DNA of 64,000 bases, from the NCBI GenBank assembly GCA_039923495.1, contig JBDTCO010000146.1:18680-82679 (forward strand), in the 5' to 3' direction. The position numbers were made by a program, and so were the translations under genes. The notes under the pieces are model-generated. The model saw only the letters and a program-made list of their open reading frames with translations, made no database searches and was not told the DNA's origin. How positions within the stretch are numbered: the stretch's first letter is position 1; each line of letters starts with the position of its first letter. Shown one piece after another: positions 20,740 through 28,886 of this stretch. The DNA is from JBDTCO01 sp039923495 (GTDB lineage: Bacteria; Myxococcota_A; Polyangia; Palsa-1104).

Positions 20740-21057
20740 GTGGCCACACCCGATCTATCCGCCATGCTCGCAGAGGCGCAGAAACTCCAGGCCAAGCTGC
20801 AGGAGGCGCAGGAGCAGGCCAAGCGTCAGATCCTCGAAGGAACGTCCGGCGGTGGCATGGTCACTGTCGAGATCACGGGAGGGCTCGAGGTCCGGCGCGT
20901 GCGGATCGATCCGAGCATCGTCGATCCCAAGGACGTCGGCATGCTGGAGGATCTCGTGGCAGCCGCGCTGAACCAGGCCATCGGCAAGGCGCAGGCGCTC
21001 CAGGGGGACGCGGTCCGCGCAGCGACGGGCGGCATGCCGATCCCCGGCCTTTTCTAG
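20740..21057 (+). CDS. ybaB: YbaB/EbfC family nucleoid-associated protein
   Basis: A 105-residue protein starting at GTG 20740, 9 bp after dnaX. It has the family layout: N-terminal helix (MLAEAQKLQAKLQEAQEQAK), a glycine-rich turn (GTSGGGMVTVEITG), the conserved VRRVRIDPSIVD stretch, and a C-terminal helix ending GGMPIPGLF. YbaB/EbfC forms dimers that bind DNA without strong specificity, and the gene is almost always next to dnaX and recR. Here recR is displaced by about 3.9 kb. Its TAG stop is shared with the opposite-strand gene (CTAG at 21054-21057). Confidence 0.94.
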   Translation: MATPDLSAMLAEAQKLQAKLQEAQEQAKRQILEGTSGGGMVTVEITGGLEVRRVRIDPSIVDPKDVGMLEDLVAAALNQAIGKAQALQGDAVRAATGGMPIPGLF

Positions 21058-21704
21058 TCGGGGCTCGACCCGGTCGCCGTCGCGTCCGCGTTCACCACGG
21101 CGCGGACCGTGGAGTCGACGACCTTCGCGGTGAGCGCCTGTGGGCCGACCGTGGGGCCGAGCGTCCAGCGGACCGTGATCGTACCTTTGTCGTCGGTGAT
21201 GCCGTGGTCGGGCACGACGGTTCCCTCATCTGTGGTGAGCTTGACGGCGACGTTCGCGAGCCCGTTGTCACTCGCATCGGACGCGCGCAGCACGATCGCG
21301 GTAGGCAGTAGCCGTTCCACCTTCGCGGTCTGCGCGTCTCCTCCGAGGACGCGCAGCGCGTCCGGCGAACCCGGTTCGATTGTGACGGGAACCTCGACCC
21401 TCGCACCGTCGGTCGACGCGATGACGGTCGTCTTGCCGATGGCCCCCGCGGTACGCACCCAGCCCGTCGCGGAGATCATGACGAGACGCTCATCGGTAGC
21501 GGTCCAGCGCAACGGTGCTCCACCGATCGGCTGGCCGCTGGCATCGTCGATCTCGCCGGAGAGCTGCGCGCCCTGACCCACGCGCAAGGTGAGCTTCGCC
21601 GGAGTGACCAGCACGCGCGATGCGACGCGTCCTCGAGATTCGTCGGCGTCCCTGCAACCCAGCAGACACATCGAGCACACCATCACGTGCATCATTCGCT
21701 TCAT
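21054..21704 (-). CDS. Bacterial Ig-like (Big) domain lipoprotein
   Basis: From the ATG at 21704 this is a 216-residue lipoprotein (MKRMMHVMVCSMCLLGC, Cys17). It contains two Ig-like domains: a Big_2-type unit (RVLVTPAKLTLRVGQGAQL ... TDERLVMI) and a Big_1-type unit (LRVLGGDAQTAKV ... LANVAVKLTTDEGTV) as found in invasin-like and surface proteins. A longer reading from 21881 has only an Arg-rich, GC-shadow extension and is rejected. The gene is wedged between ybaB and mscS on the opposite strand; its start is just 11 bp from the divergent mscS start. Ligand unknown. Confidence 0.75.
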   Translation of the reverse strand: MKRMMHVMVCSMCLLGCRDADESRGRVASRVLVTPAKLTLRVGQGAQLSGEIDDASGQPIGGAPLRWTATDERLVMISATGWVRTAGAIGKTTVIASTDGARVEVPVTIEPGSPDALRVLGGDAQTAKVERLLPTAIVLRASDASDNGLANVAVKLTTDEGTVVPDHGITDDKGTITVRWTLGPTVGPQALTAKVVDSTVRAVVNADATATGSSPD

Positions 21705-21715
21705 TCGTGGTGATA

Positions 21716-23341
21716 ATGACGCCGATGCGGCAGTACACAAAGCACCTCTGCGTCGCCATCGTCGCGCTCCTCTGCGCCGCGTCGAGCGCACGCGCCGAGC
21801 CAGAGGCCGCAGCCAACGCGCCGAGCAGCAGGTCGGCACCGGTCGTCTTTCGCGACGAGACGCTGTTCGACATCGCGGCACCGCTCGGTGCCCTCGACCA
21901 GGTCGCGCGCGCCAAGGCGATCGGAGAGCGCCTCAGTGCCGCGAGCACCGACGGGAAGGCCGAGCACGAGGTCCGCGTCGAGGGCGACGACGTCCTCGCG
22001 GGCACGCGCGTGATCGTCTCGGTGACCGAGGCCGACGCGCTGCCGACGGGGCGGACGCGTCGTCAGCTCGTCGCGGATCGCGCGGCTCGCATCGCCACCG
22101 CGCTCGAGCGCGATCGTCGCGATCGCAGCATCCGCGGGGTGGCCATCGGTGCCGGATACTCGGTTGCGGTGACGATCGCGTTCTTCGGCCTCCTGTGGGT
22201 CGTGATGCGCGGCTCGAAACGACTCGAGGCCGCATTGCTCCGGCTGTCGTCCCTGCACCTCGACCGTCGATTCGCGTGGCTCGGGCCCGCAAACGTGGCG
22301 CCCGTGCTGCGCGTGCTCGTACAGCTCGTGCGCGTGGTCGTGATCCTCGTCTTGGCGTACGTGTACGCGGACCTCGTCCTCAACTTCTTCCCGTGGACAC
22401 GCGGCATCGCCGAGAAGCTGTTCGGCTACATCCGCAGCGCCCTCGCGTGGGCCGGCACGGGCACGATCGACTACCTCCCGAAGCTCGCCTACATCGTCGT
22501 GACCGTGCTCGTCGTGCGCTACGTGCTCAAGCTCGCGCAGCTGCTCTTCGATGCCCTCCAGCACGGCAGGCTCGTCATCGATGGCTTCTACGCCGACTGG
22601 GCGGAGCCCTCGTACAACATCCTGCGCTTCCTCATCCTCGCGCTGACCGCGGTCATCATCTTTCCGTACCTGCCCGGCTCGAGCTCGCCCGCGTTCCGCG
22701 GCATCTCGGTGTTCCTCGGCGTGCTGTTCTCGATCGGCTCCGCGAGCTCCATTGGCAACCTCGTGTCGGGCGTCGTGATCACGTACATGCGTCCGTTCCA
22801 GATCGGCGACCGCGTGCAGCTCGGCGACACCATCGGCGATATCGTCTCCAAGAACCTGCTCGTCGTACGCATCCGCACCATCAAGAACGTCGAGATCACG
22901 GTCCCGAACGCGCTCGTGCTCGGCAACCACATCGTCAACTTCACGGCGCCGACGCGCGAGCAGACGCTCATCCTGCACACGAGCGTGACCATCGGCTACG
23001 ACGCACCCTGGCGACAAATCCACGAGCTGCTCCTCGAGGCCGCGAACGGTACCGATGGGCTCCTGTCCGAGCCGGCACCGTTCGTCCTGCAGAAGGCGCT
23101 CGACGACTTCTACGTCGAGTACGAGATCAACGCGCATACGAAGCGCGCGACGGAGATGGTCGACACGTACTCGCGCCTGCACCAGCGCATCCAGGACGCG
23201 TTCAACGCGGCCGGCGTCGAGATCATGTCGCCGCACTTCACCGCAGCGCGGGACGGCAACCGCATCGCGATCCCCGACGCGAACGTGCCAAAGGGCTACG
23301 TCGCGCCCGCATTCCGCATCGACAGGGGCGAGCCGCGATGA
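21716..23341 (+). CDS. MscS-family mechanosensitive channel
   Basis: A 541-residue protein with a signal peptide (cut after ARA), a periplasmic segment of about 100 residues, roughly five membrane segments (140-350), and an MscS core: pore helix region GSASSIGNLVSGVVITYMRPFQIGDRV split by the usual Gly/Ala pattern, then the beta domain (NVEITVPNALVLGNHIVNF) and an alpha/beta C-terminus (to about 540). Such channels open under membrane tension to release solutes. The start at ATG 21716 is preferred; ATG 21725 is possible. It overlaps the antiporter by ATGA, forming an osmotic and ion-homeostasis unit. Confidence 0.9.
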   Translation: MTPMRQYTKHLCVAIVALLCAASSARAEPEAAANAPSSRSAPVVFRDETLFDIAAPLGALDQVARAKAIGERLSAASTDGKAEHEVRVEGDDVLAGTRVIVSVTEADALPTGRTRRQLVADRAARIATALERDRRDRSIRGVAIGAGYSVAVTIAFFGLLWVVMRGSKRLEAALLRLSSLHLDRRFAWLGPANVAPVLRVLVQLVRVVVILVLAYVYADLVLNFFPWTRGIAEKLFGYIRSALAWAGTGTIDYLPKLAYIVVTVLVVRYVLKLAQLLFDALQHGRLVIDGFYADWAEPSYNILRFLILALTAVIIFPYLPGSSSPAFRGISVFLGVLFSIGSASSIGNLVSGVVITYMRPFQIGDRVQLGDTIGDIVSKNLLVVRIRTIKNVEITVPNALVLGNHIVNFTAPTREQTLILHTSVTIGYDAPWRQIHELLLEAANGTDGLLSEPAPFVLQKALDDFYVEYEINAHTKRATEMVDTYSRLHQRIQDAFNAAGVEIMSPHFTAARDGNRIAIPDANVPKGYVAPAFRIDRGEPR

Positions 23342-24897
23342 GCTTCGAGAGCGCCTTCATCGCGCTCTTCGCGATCGCGACGCCGGTCGCCCTCGCCGCC
23401 GCGCGCCTTCGCATCCCTTACACGGTCGCGCTGGTGCTCGTCGGGCTCGGGCTCGGCGCGACGCACCTCGTCTCCGCGCCGCACCTCACGAAGTCGCTGC
23501 TCTACGCCGTGTTCCTGCCGGGCCTCATCTTCGAGGCGTCGTTTCACCTCGACGGCAAGCGCTTCGTGCAGAACGCCGCAGCGATCGGCGCGCTGGCCGT
23601 ACCTGGGATGCTCGTGTCGGCCGCGCTCATCGCGCCGCTCGTGGCGTGGGCCATCTCGAGCCTGCACTTCACCGCGGGCTTCGGCTTCGCGCAGGGCCTC
23701 CTGTTCGCGGCGCTCATCGTGGCGACCGACCCCATCGCCGTCGTCGGCCTCTTCAAGACGCTCGGTGTCCCGAAGCGCCTCGCCACGCTCGTCGAGGGCG
23801 AGAGCATCTTCAACGATGGTACGGCCGTGGCCTTTTACTCGGTGGTCCTCGCCGCGACGACCGGCACGCAGATGTCGCTCCCGCGCGCGATCCTCGACTT
23901 CTTCGCCATCGCCGGCATCGGTCTCGCCGTCGGCGGCAGCCTCGGCTTCGTCGTGTCCCGCGTGATGCGTCGGGTCGACGATCCGATGATCGAGATCACG
24001 CTCACCACCATCGCCGCGTACGGTTCCTTCGTTGCCGCCGAAGGGGTCGGGGCATCCGGCGTCATCGCCACGGCCACGGCGGGCCTCATCTGTGGTCATC
24101 AGGTCGCGAGCGCGGGCGGGAACGCGAGCGCGCGGCTCGCGGTGCATTCGTTCTGGGAGTACGTCGCGTTCGGCCTCAACTCGATCGTGTTCCTGCTCAT
24201 CGGCCTCGAGGTGCCGCTCACGAGTCTCCTGGCGTCGTGGAAGCTCATTGTGGTTGCCTGGCTCATCGTCACCGTCGTGCGCGCGCTCCTGGTGTTCGTC
24301 ACCTCGCTCGGTATGTGGCCCACGCGTGCGCGGTGGCCGTGGGCCTGGTCCCTCGTGCTCGGATGGGGGGGACTGCGCGGCGCGCTCTCGATGGTGCTCG
24401 CGCTGAGCCTGCCGTCCGAGTTCGTGCACCGCGAGCTGATCGTCACCATGACGTTCGGCGTGGTGGTGATCTCACTCCTGGTGCAGGGCCTCACCATGAG
24501 CCCGCTCCTCGGCTGGCTGAAGATCGGTGGTGAGCACGCCTCGGTGACGGCAGCCGAGCTCGCGCGCGCCCGGCTGCTCGCGGCTCGCGCAGGCCTCGAC
24601 GCCTTGCGCGCGGCGAGCAAGCGCACGCTCCCGTCGGATGAGGTCGTGGGCGACATCCGCGGCGAATACGAGCAGCGGGTGCACGAGGCCGAGGCCGAGG
24701 TGGTCGCGGCCACCAACCACAACGACACGCCCGAGGCGCAAGCCAAGCGACTGCGCTGGAAGCTCGTGGTCGCGGAGAAGGACGCGCTGCTCGACTCCCG
24801 CGAGCGCGGGCTCACGTCGTCCGAGACCGTCGAGCCCTTGCTCCGCGCCTGCGACGCGCGGCTCTTCGAGCTGGAGCGCACCCCCGACGAGGACTGA
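23338..24897 (+). CDS. CPA1-type Na+/H+ (cation/proton) antiporter
   Basis: A 519-residue protein with about 12 membrane segments (5-410) and a soluble C-terminus (about 415-519) rich in Glu/Arg helices. It has the family signatures ATDPIAVVGLFK and ESIFNDGTAVAFY, and LPGLIFEASFHLDGKRF. NhaP-type antiporters exchange Na+ or K+ for H+ to control pH and osmolarity. The start at ATG 23338 overlaps the mscS stop (ATGA), so the two are probably co-translated, which fits a shared role in osmotic stress. The helical tail may be regulatory. Cation preference cannot be told. Confidence 0.9.
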   Translation: MSFESAFIALFAIATPVALAAARLRIPYTVALVLVGLGLGATHLVSAPHLTKSLLYAVFLPGLIFEASFHLDGKRFVQNAAAIGALAVPGMLVSAALIAPLVAWAISSLHFTAGFGFAQGLLFAALIVATDPIAVVGLFKTLGVPKRLATLVEGESIFNDGTAVAFYSVVLAATTGTQMSLPRAILDFFAIAGIGLAVGGSLGFVVSRVMRRVDDPMIEITLTTIAAYGSFVAAEGVGASGVIATATAGLICGHQVASAGGNASARLAVHSFWEYVAFGLNSIVFLLIGLEVPLTSLLASWKLIVVAWLIVTVVRALLVFVTSLGMWPTRARWPWAWSLVLGWGGLRGALSMVLALSLPSEFVHRELIVTMTFGVVVISLLVQGLTMSPLLGWLKIGGEHASVTAAELARARLLAARAGLDALRAASKRTLPSDEVVGDIRGEYEQRVHEAEAEVVAATNHNDTPEAQAKRLRWKLVVAEKDALLDSRERGLTSSETVEPLLRACDARLFELERTPDED

Positions 24898-24928
24898 CCG
24901 CGAAGGATGGCGTAGACTCGGGCCCGTC

Positions 24929-25528
24929 ATGAGCTCTCGCGACCCGATCCAGCGCCTCGTCCGCGAGCTGTCACGGCTGCCCGGCATCGGCGAGAAGACC
25001 GCGACGCGGCTCGCCTTCCACGTGCTGCGCTCGGGCGACGAGCTCGCGAAGGATCTCGCGCAGGCGCTCGTCGACGTGAAGGAGCGCGTCCGCCTGTGCT
25101 CGCGCTGCATGAACCTGACGGAAGAAGATCCATGCGCGCTGTGCGCCGATACGCGCCGCGACGACACCATCCTCTGCGTCGTCGCCTCGGCGCCCGATCT
25201 CATGGCCATCGAGCGGACCGGCGGTTATCGTGGCCGCTACCACGTGCTGCACGGCGTGCTGTCGCCACTCGAGGGCATCGGTCCCGACGATCTGCGCATC
25301 CGCGAGCTCCTCGTGCGCCTCGGCTCTTCGTCGCTGTTCGAGGAGATCATCCTCGCCACGAGCCCCAACATCGAGGGCGAGGCCACCGCGCTTTACCTCG
25401 GCAAGGTGCTGCGTCCCATCGGCATCAAGACGACGCGCATCGCCTCCGGTCTCCAGGTCGGCGGTGAGCTCGAATACGCCGACGGAATGACCATCGCGCG
25501 CGCCCTCGACGCACGTCGAGAGGTGTAA
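24929..25528 (+). CDS. recR: Recombination protein RecR
   Basis: A 199-residue protein with the RecR layout: N-terminal helix-hairpin-helix (LSRLPGIGEKTATRLAFH), zinc-binding Cys4 motif (CSRCMN...CALC), Toprim domain (DTILCVVASAPDLMAIE...YHVLHGVLSPLEGIGP), and a Walker-like C-terminal region (TRIASGLQVGGELEY). RecR works with RecF/RecO to load RecA at gaps. It is usually beside dnaX-ybaB; here it follows them with four genes between. The last codons and stop lie in the first copy of a 23-bp tandem repeat (25512-25591). Confidence 0.95.
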   Translation: MSSRDPIQRLVRELSRLPGIGEKTATRLAFHVLRSGDELAKDLAQALVDVKERVRLCSRCMNLTEEDPCALCADTRRDDTILCVVASAPDLMAIERTGGYRGRYHVLHGVLSPLEGIGPDDLRIRELLVRLGSSSLFEEIILATSPNIEGEATALYLGKVLRPIGIKTTRIASGLQVGGELEYADGMTIARALDARREV

Positions 25529-25591
25529 GTGCCGCACGTCGAGAGGTGTAAGTGCCGCGCGTCGAGAGGTGTAAGTGCCGCGCGTCGAGAG
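25512..25591. repeat. Tandem repeat, 23-bp unit, about 3.5 copies
   Basis: Units at 25512-25534, 25535-25557 and 25558-25580 plus a partial copy to 25591. The first two are identical; the third and fourth differ by A to G at the second base. Each unit holds CGAGAGGTGTAAGTG. Copy 1 carries the recR C-terminal codons and its TAA stop; the later copies are untranslated. Copy gain of the recR 3' end by slippage is the simplest origin. The 105 bases from here to mglB hold no other feature I can support. Confidence 0.85.
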
Positions 25592-25696
25592 CTCGGAATC
25601 GGTGACGACTTGAACGCCGACGAGCACTCGTGGTACCCGTGTACGGCTACGTGGGCCGAGCGTCGTTGCTCGGGCTCACGCGAGGAGATGTCGTAG

Positions 25697-26173
25697 ATGG
25701 GGACGCAGGTCGTGATGTTCGAGGGTGAGCAACAGCAGATCCAGGCCATCTGCGATCGCCTTCACCGCGATTCAAATTCCATCGCCGTTCTCGTCATCAA
25801 CAAAGATGGCCAGGAGATCGCGCAGGCTGGCGATACGGCGCACCTCGATGTGACGTCGTTGTCCTCGCTGTTCGCGGGCAACGTCGCAGCGACGGGTGGG
25901 ATCGCGAAGCTGCTGTCCGAGAAGGAGTTCTCGGGTCAGTTCCACGAAGGGGAGAAGACCAGCATCCACATGTCGGTCGCGCAGCGCGCGATCCTCGTGG
26001 TGCTCTTCGACACGCGCTCCTCGCTCGGGCTGGTTCGCCTGCGCGTGAAGAAGGCGTCCGAGGAGCTCGCCCGTATCTTCGAGGCGCTCGTGAAGAAGAT
26101 GGCCGCCGGCGATGTTCCTTCGGTGCTCGGCGAGATCTCCGACGATGACATCGACAACCTCTTCAACGATTAG
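25697..26173 (+). CDS. mglB: MglB, roadblock-domain GAP for the polarity GTPase MglA
   Basis: A 158-residue roadblock/LC7 protein: residues 10-130 form the alpha/beta fold (IAVLVINKDGQEIAQAGDT, ILVVLFDTRSSLGLVRLRV), followed by an acidic C-terminal tail. In Myxococcus, MglB is a homodimer that stimulates GTP hydrolysis by MglA and marks the lagging cell pole. The length matches the known protein (about 159). The direct neighbour mglA 12 bp downstream supports the call. Ribosome site GAGG (25682-25685) is present. Confidence 0.92.
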   Translation: MGTQVVMFEGEQQQIQAICDRLHRDSNSIAVLVINKDGQEIAQAGDTAHLDVTSLSSLFAGNVAATGGIAKLLSEKEFSGQFHEGEKTSIHMSVAQRAILVVLFDTRSSLGLVRLRVKKASEELARIFEALVKKMAAGDVPSVLGEISDDDIDNLFND

Positions 26174-26185
26174 GCCGCTCACCAC

Positions 26186-26776
26186 ATGAGCCTCATCAAC
26201 TACGCCACCCGCGAGATTCACTGCAAGATCGTCTATTACGGTCCGGGCCTCTGCGGGAAGACGACCAACCTCCAGTACATCTTCCAGAAGACGAACCCCG
26301 AGGCGAAAGGGAAGCTGATCTCTCTCGCGACGGAGACGGAGCGCACGCTCTACTTCGACTTCTTGCCGCTGTCGCTGGGCGAGATTCGCGGGTTCAAGAC
26401 GCGCTTCCACCTCTACACGGTGCCAGGGCAGGTCTTTTACGACGCGAGCCGCAAGCTCATCCTGAAGGGCATCGACGGCGTGGTCTTTGTCGCAGACTCG
26501 CAGGTGGTTCGTATGGAGGCCAACCTCGAGTCGCTCGAGAACCTCCGCTCGAACCTCGAGGAGCGCGGCTACAACCTCGACAAGCTGCCGTACGTGATCC
26601 AGTACAACAAGCGTGATCTGCCTGACGTGGCACCAGTGGAAGAGCTCAGGAAGTTGCTCAACCCCACGAACGTGCCCGACTATGAGGCCGTGGCAGCAGG
26701 CACCGGGCAAGGCGTGTTCGATACGCTGAAGGCCGTCGCCAAGCTCGTCCTCACCGAGCTAAAGCGCGGCGGTTGA
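26186..26776 (+). CDS. mglA: MglA, Ras-like polarity GTPase
   Basis: A 196-residue small GTPase with the MglA-type P-loop GPGLCGKTTNL, the G3 region changed to TVPGQ, and the G4 motif NKRDLPD; the C-terminal AGTGQGVFDTL matches the family. MglA controls front-rear polarity, gliding and type IV pili in myxobacteria, with MglB as its GAP. The start MSLINYATREIHCKIVYYGP is canonical. With mglB it makes the expected mglBA operon; the MFP-like gene 49 bp downstream may be co-transcribed. Confidence 0.96.
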   Translation: MSLINYATREIHCKIVYYGPGLCGKTTNLQYIFQKTNPEAKGKLISLATETERTLYFDFLPLSLGEIRGFKTRFHLYTVPGQVFYDASRKLILKGIDGVVFVADSQVVRMEANLESLENLRSNLEERGYNLDKLPYVIQYNKRDLPDVAPVEELRKLLNPTNVPDYEAVAAGTGQGVFDTLKAVAKLVLTELKRGG

Positions 26777-26825
26777 ACCCCGTCACGCTCGCTCGCCGAA
26801 GCACACCTTTTCCAAGGGAGCCGCA

Positions 26826-28373
26826 GTGACCACCCCTCGACTGAGACCGGAGCTGCAGGCATCGCCTGCAGACGACCAGGGCATCAAGTTCTTCGACGTG
26901 AGCGATCCACGCTCTGGAGCGAAGATGCGCCTCTACGACTTCGAGTGGTTGCTCGCGTCGCAGATGGACGGCAAGCGACCGCTGAGCGAGATCGCGCGCT
27001 GGGCGAAGGACGCGCTCCGCGCCGAGATCACCACGGGCAACCTCGAACAGTTCGTGCACAGCCTCGAGGCACTCGGCTTCTTCGAGGCTCCGCTCGCTGC
27101 GCCGATCCCGAGCGCGGCGGACCTACCTCCCATCTCCTCTGCGGAGCCGGACGACGCCGCCGACCTCGCCGAGGACGAGGTCGCGCTCGACATCGACGAC
27201 GCCTCCACAGTCGAGCAGGCCACGCTCGCGCCGTCCTCCCAGAGCGACAGCTTCAACGACGAGGCCGACACCACCGTCCGCGCGGCGCTACCGTCGCTGG
27301 TCCAGGCCACGCGTGATCGGACGGCCGAGGTCACGAAGGTGACGCCGCAGCAGGATCCGCCTCCGGCCACGTTCGATCGCCCGACCGCGGTGGTCCCCGC
27401 CCTGCGCACGGCCGACGCCTCGCCGCAGAAGAGCGGCTCGGGCTCCATCATCGGTCTCATCGTCGTGCTGCTGGTGGTCGCGGCCATCGTCGTGTACGCC
27501 ACGGTGCTCTCGCCGAGCGGCGCCAAGGTCTCCATCGCCGTCGCCAAGTCCAGCGAGGTCGTGCGTCTCTACGACGGCACGTCCAAGCTCGAGGCGGCAC
27601 CGCCGAAGATCCTCGCGTTCGGCGAGGCCGGCAAGGTCCTCGACGTCGTCGCCGCGGGCACGCAGGTCAAGGCCGGTATGGCGCTCGCGACGCTCGATGC
27701 GTTCACCAAGGTCGAGAAGGAGCTCACCGACGTCAAGGATCGCCTCGGCTTCTATCAGAAACAGATGGACGGCGCGGCCAGCGACGAGGCGAAGAAGGCC
27801 GCCGAGGCCAAGGTCGCCGAGAAGCAGAAGCTGCTCTCCGAGCTCGAGGCCCACGCACAGAAGCTCCGCATCACAGCGTCGGGTCCTGGCACGGTCGACA
27901 AGGTCCTCGTCACGGCCGGCGGCGACGCCCAGGCCGATGCACCCGCGCTGCAGCTCAACGACAAGCGCGTGATGGCCACGTTCAAGATCCCCGCCGACAG
28001 CCCGATCAAGGTCGGCGATACCGTCTCGCTCCAGCCTGCAGCGGGTGGCTCCGCGTTCGACGGCAAGGCCACGGCGCTCGACGCAGGCACCCTCACCGTC
28101 GAGGTCGGCGAGGCCACGACCGGCGATGTTCGCCTCGTGAAGTCACGCATCCCCAACGTCATCACGCTGCCCGCCTCCGCGGTCGTGCAGAAGAACGGCG
28201 GCAACGTCGTCTACACGTTCGCCGATGGCATGTTGCACGAGAAGCCCGTCACGATCGCCGACCGGACATCCAGCGATGTGTACGTGACCGCGGGCGTCGC
28301 GTCCGGTGACTCGGTCGTCACCAACCCCGCAAGCACCTTCAGCGACGGCGAGAAGGCAGCGATCGCGCCGTAG
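26826..28373 (+). CDS. HlyD-like membrane-fusion protein with PqqD-like N-terminus
   Basis: A 515-residue protein starting at GTG 26826 after GGGAG. Residues 18-85 (IKFFDVSDPRSGAKMRLYDF...GNLEQFVHSLEALGFF) resemble the PqqD-like winged-helix unit found in front of some membrane proteins. An acidic linker (about 85-195) leads to one membrane segment (about 205-227) and then a periplasmic adaptor part: lipoyl-like half motif, a short coiled coil (about 295-345, KAAEAKVAEKQKLLSELEAH), second lipoyl half and barrel domains, as in HlyD/AcrA proteins. No ABC or RND partner is adjacent. Function unproven. Confidence 0.7.
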   Translation: MTTPRLRPELQASPADDQGIKFFDVSDPRSGAKMRLYDFEWLLASQMDGKRPLSEIARWAKDALRAEITTGNLEQFVHSLEALGFFEAPLAAPIPSAADLPPISSAEPDDAADLAEDEVALDIDDASTVEQATLAPSSQSDSFNDEADTTVRAALPSLVQATRDRTAEVTKVTPQQDPPPATFDRPTAVVPALRTADASPQKSGSGSIIGLIVVLLVVAAIVVYATVLSPSGAKVSIAVAKSSEVVRLYDGTSKLEAAPPKILAFGEAGKVLDVVAAGTQVKAGMALATLDAFTKVEKELTDVKDRLGFYQKQMDGAASDEAKKAAEAKVAEKQKLLSELEAHAQKLRITASGPGTVDKVLVTAGGDAQADAPALQLNDKRVMATFKIPADSPIKVGDTVSLQPAAGGSAFDGKATALDAGTLTVEVGEATTGDVRLVKSRIPNVITLPASAVVQKNGGNVVYTFADGMLHEKPVTIADRTSSDVYVTAGVASGDSVVTNPASTFSDGEKAAIAP

Positions 28374-28410
28374 TCAGGAACTTCTGCGACGCGGCGTTGT
28401 CTAGCCGTTC

Positions 28411-28884
28411 ATGTATCGCGACAGACCTTCAGCGCTCACCTGCTCGCTCCACGCCAACGCCGCAGCCCACGCCACGTGCGCGAGCTGCGGCGTTTCCACG
28501 TGTGTGCCGTGCACGCTGTACGTCGACGTCGCACCCACTTGCGTCGCATGCATGCACCGGCGCGTGCGATACCGGCGCTGGCGCAAGGCGTCGTTGCTCG
28601 TCGGCAGCGTCACGGTCCTCGCGCTCGGGTTCGCGGGGCTTTGGCGCGCGCGACTCGAGACCCAGCACGGGTACGAGCTCGACTACCTCGCGCAGCGAGT
28701 CGCCGTGATGCCCTGCGACAAGGAGAGCCTGAACCATCTCCTCGTCGCGTCACGCACCGAGCCCGAGCTCGAGCGCCTCCAGGTTGCTCTCATCGAGAGC
28801 AGCGTGCGGTGCCCGTACGCGAAGGCGCTGGCCTGGGCACCCCTGCTGCAATCGCCGGAGTCCGAGGCAACACTCCAACGATAA
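28411..28884 (+). CDS. B-box-type zinc-finger membrane protein
   Basis: A 157-residue protein. Residues 11-48 show a B-box-like Cys/His pattern (C-x2-H-x6-H-x2-C-x2-C...C-x2-C...C-x2-C-x-H-R-R), then a basic stop-transfer stretch (RRVRYRRWRK) and one membrane segment (about 61-76), and about 75 residues outside the membrane with two Cys. A cytoplasmic zinc domain with a periplasmic tail is likely. Similar small B-box membrane proteins are frequent in myxobacteria, but I cannot give it a role. It runs 37 bp after the HlyD-like gene and is convergent with the oxidoreductase. Confidence 0.68.
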   Translation: MYRDRPSALTCSLHANAAAHATCASCGVSTCVPCTLYVDVAPTCVACMHRRVRYRRWRKASLLVGSVTVLALGFAGLWRARLETQHGYELDYLAQRVAVMPCDKESLNHLLVASRTEPELERLQVALIESSVRCPYAKALAWAPLLQSPESEATLQR

Positions 28885-28886
28885 CG

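Noticed and set aside
25512..25591. CRISPR-like array
   Set aside because: Units are contiguous with no spacers, only about 3.5 copies of 23 bp, no cas genes in the window.
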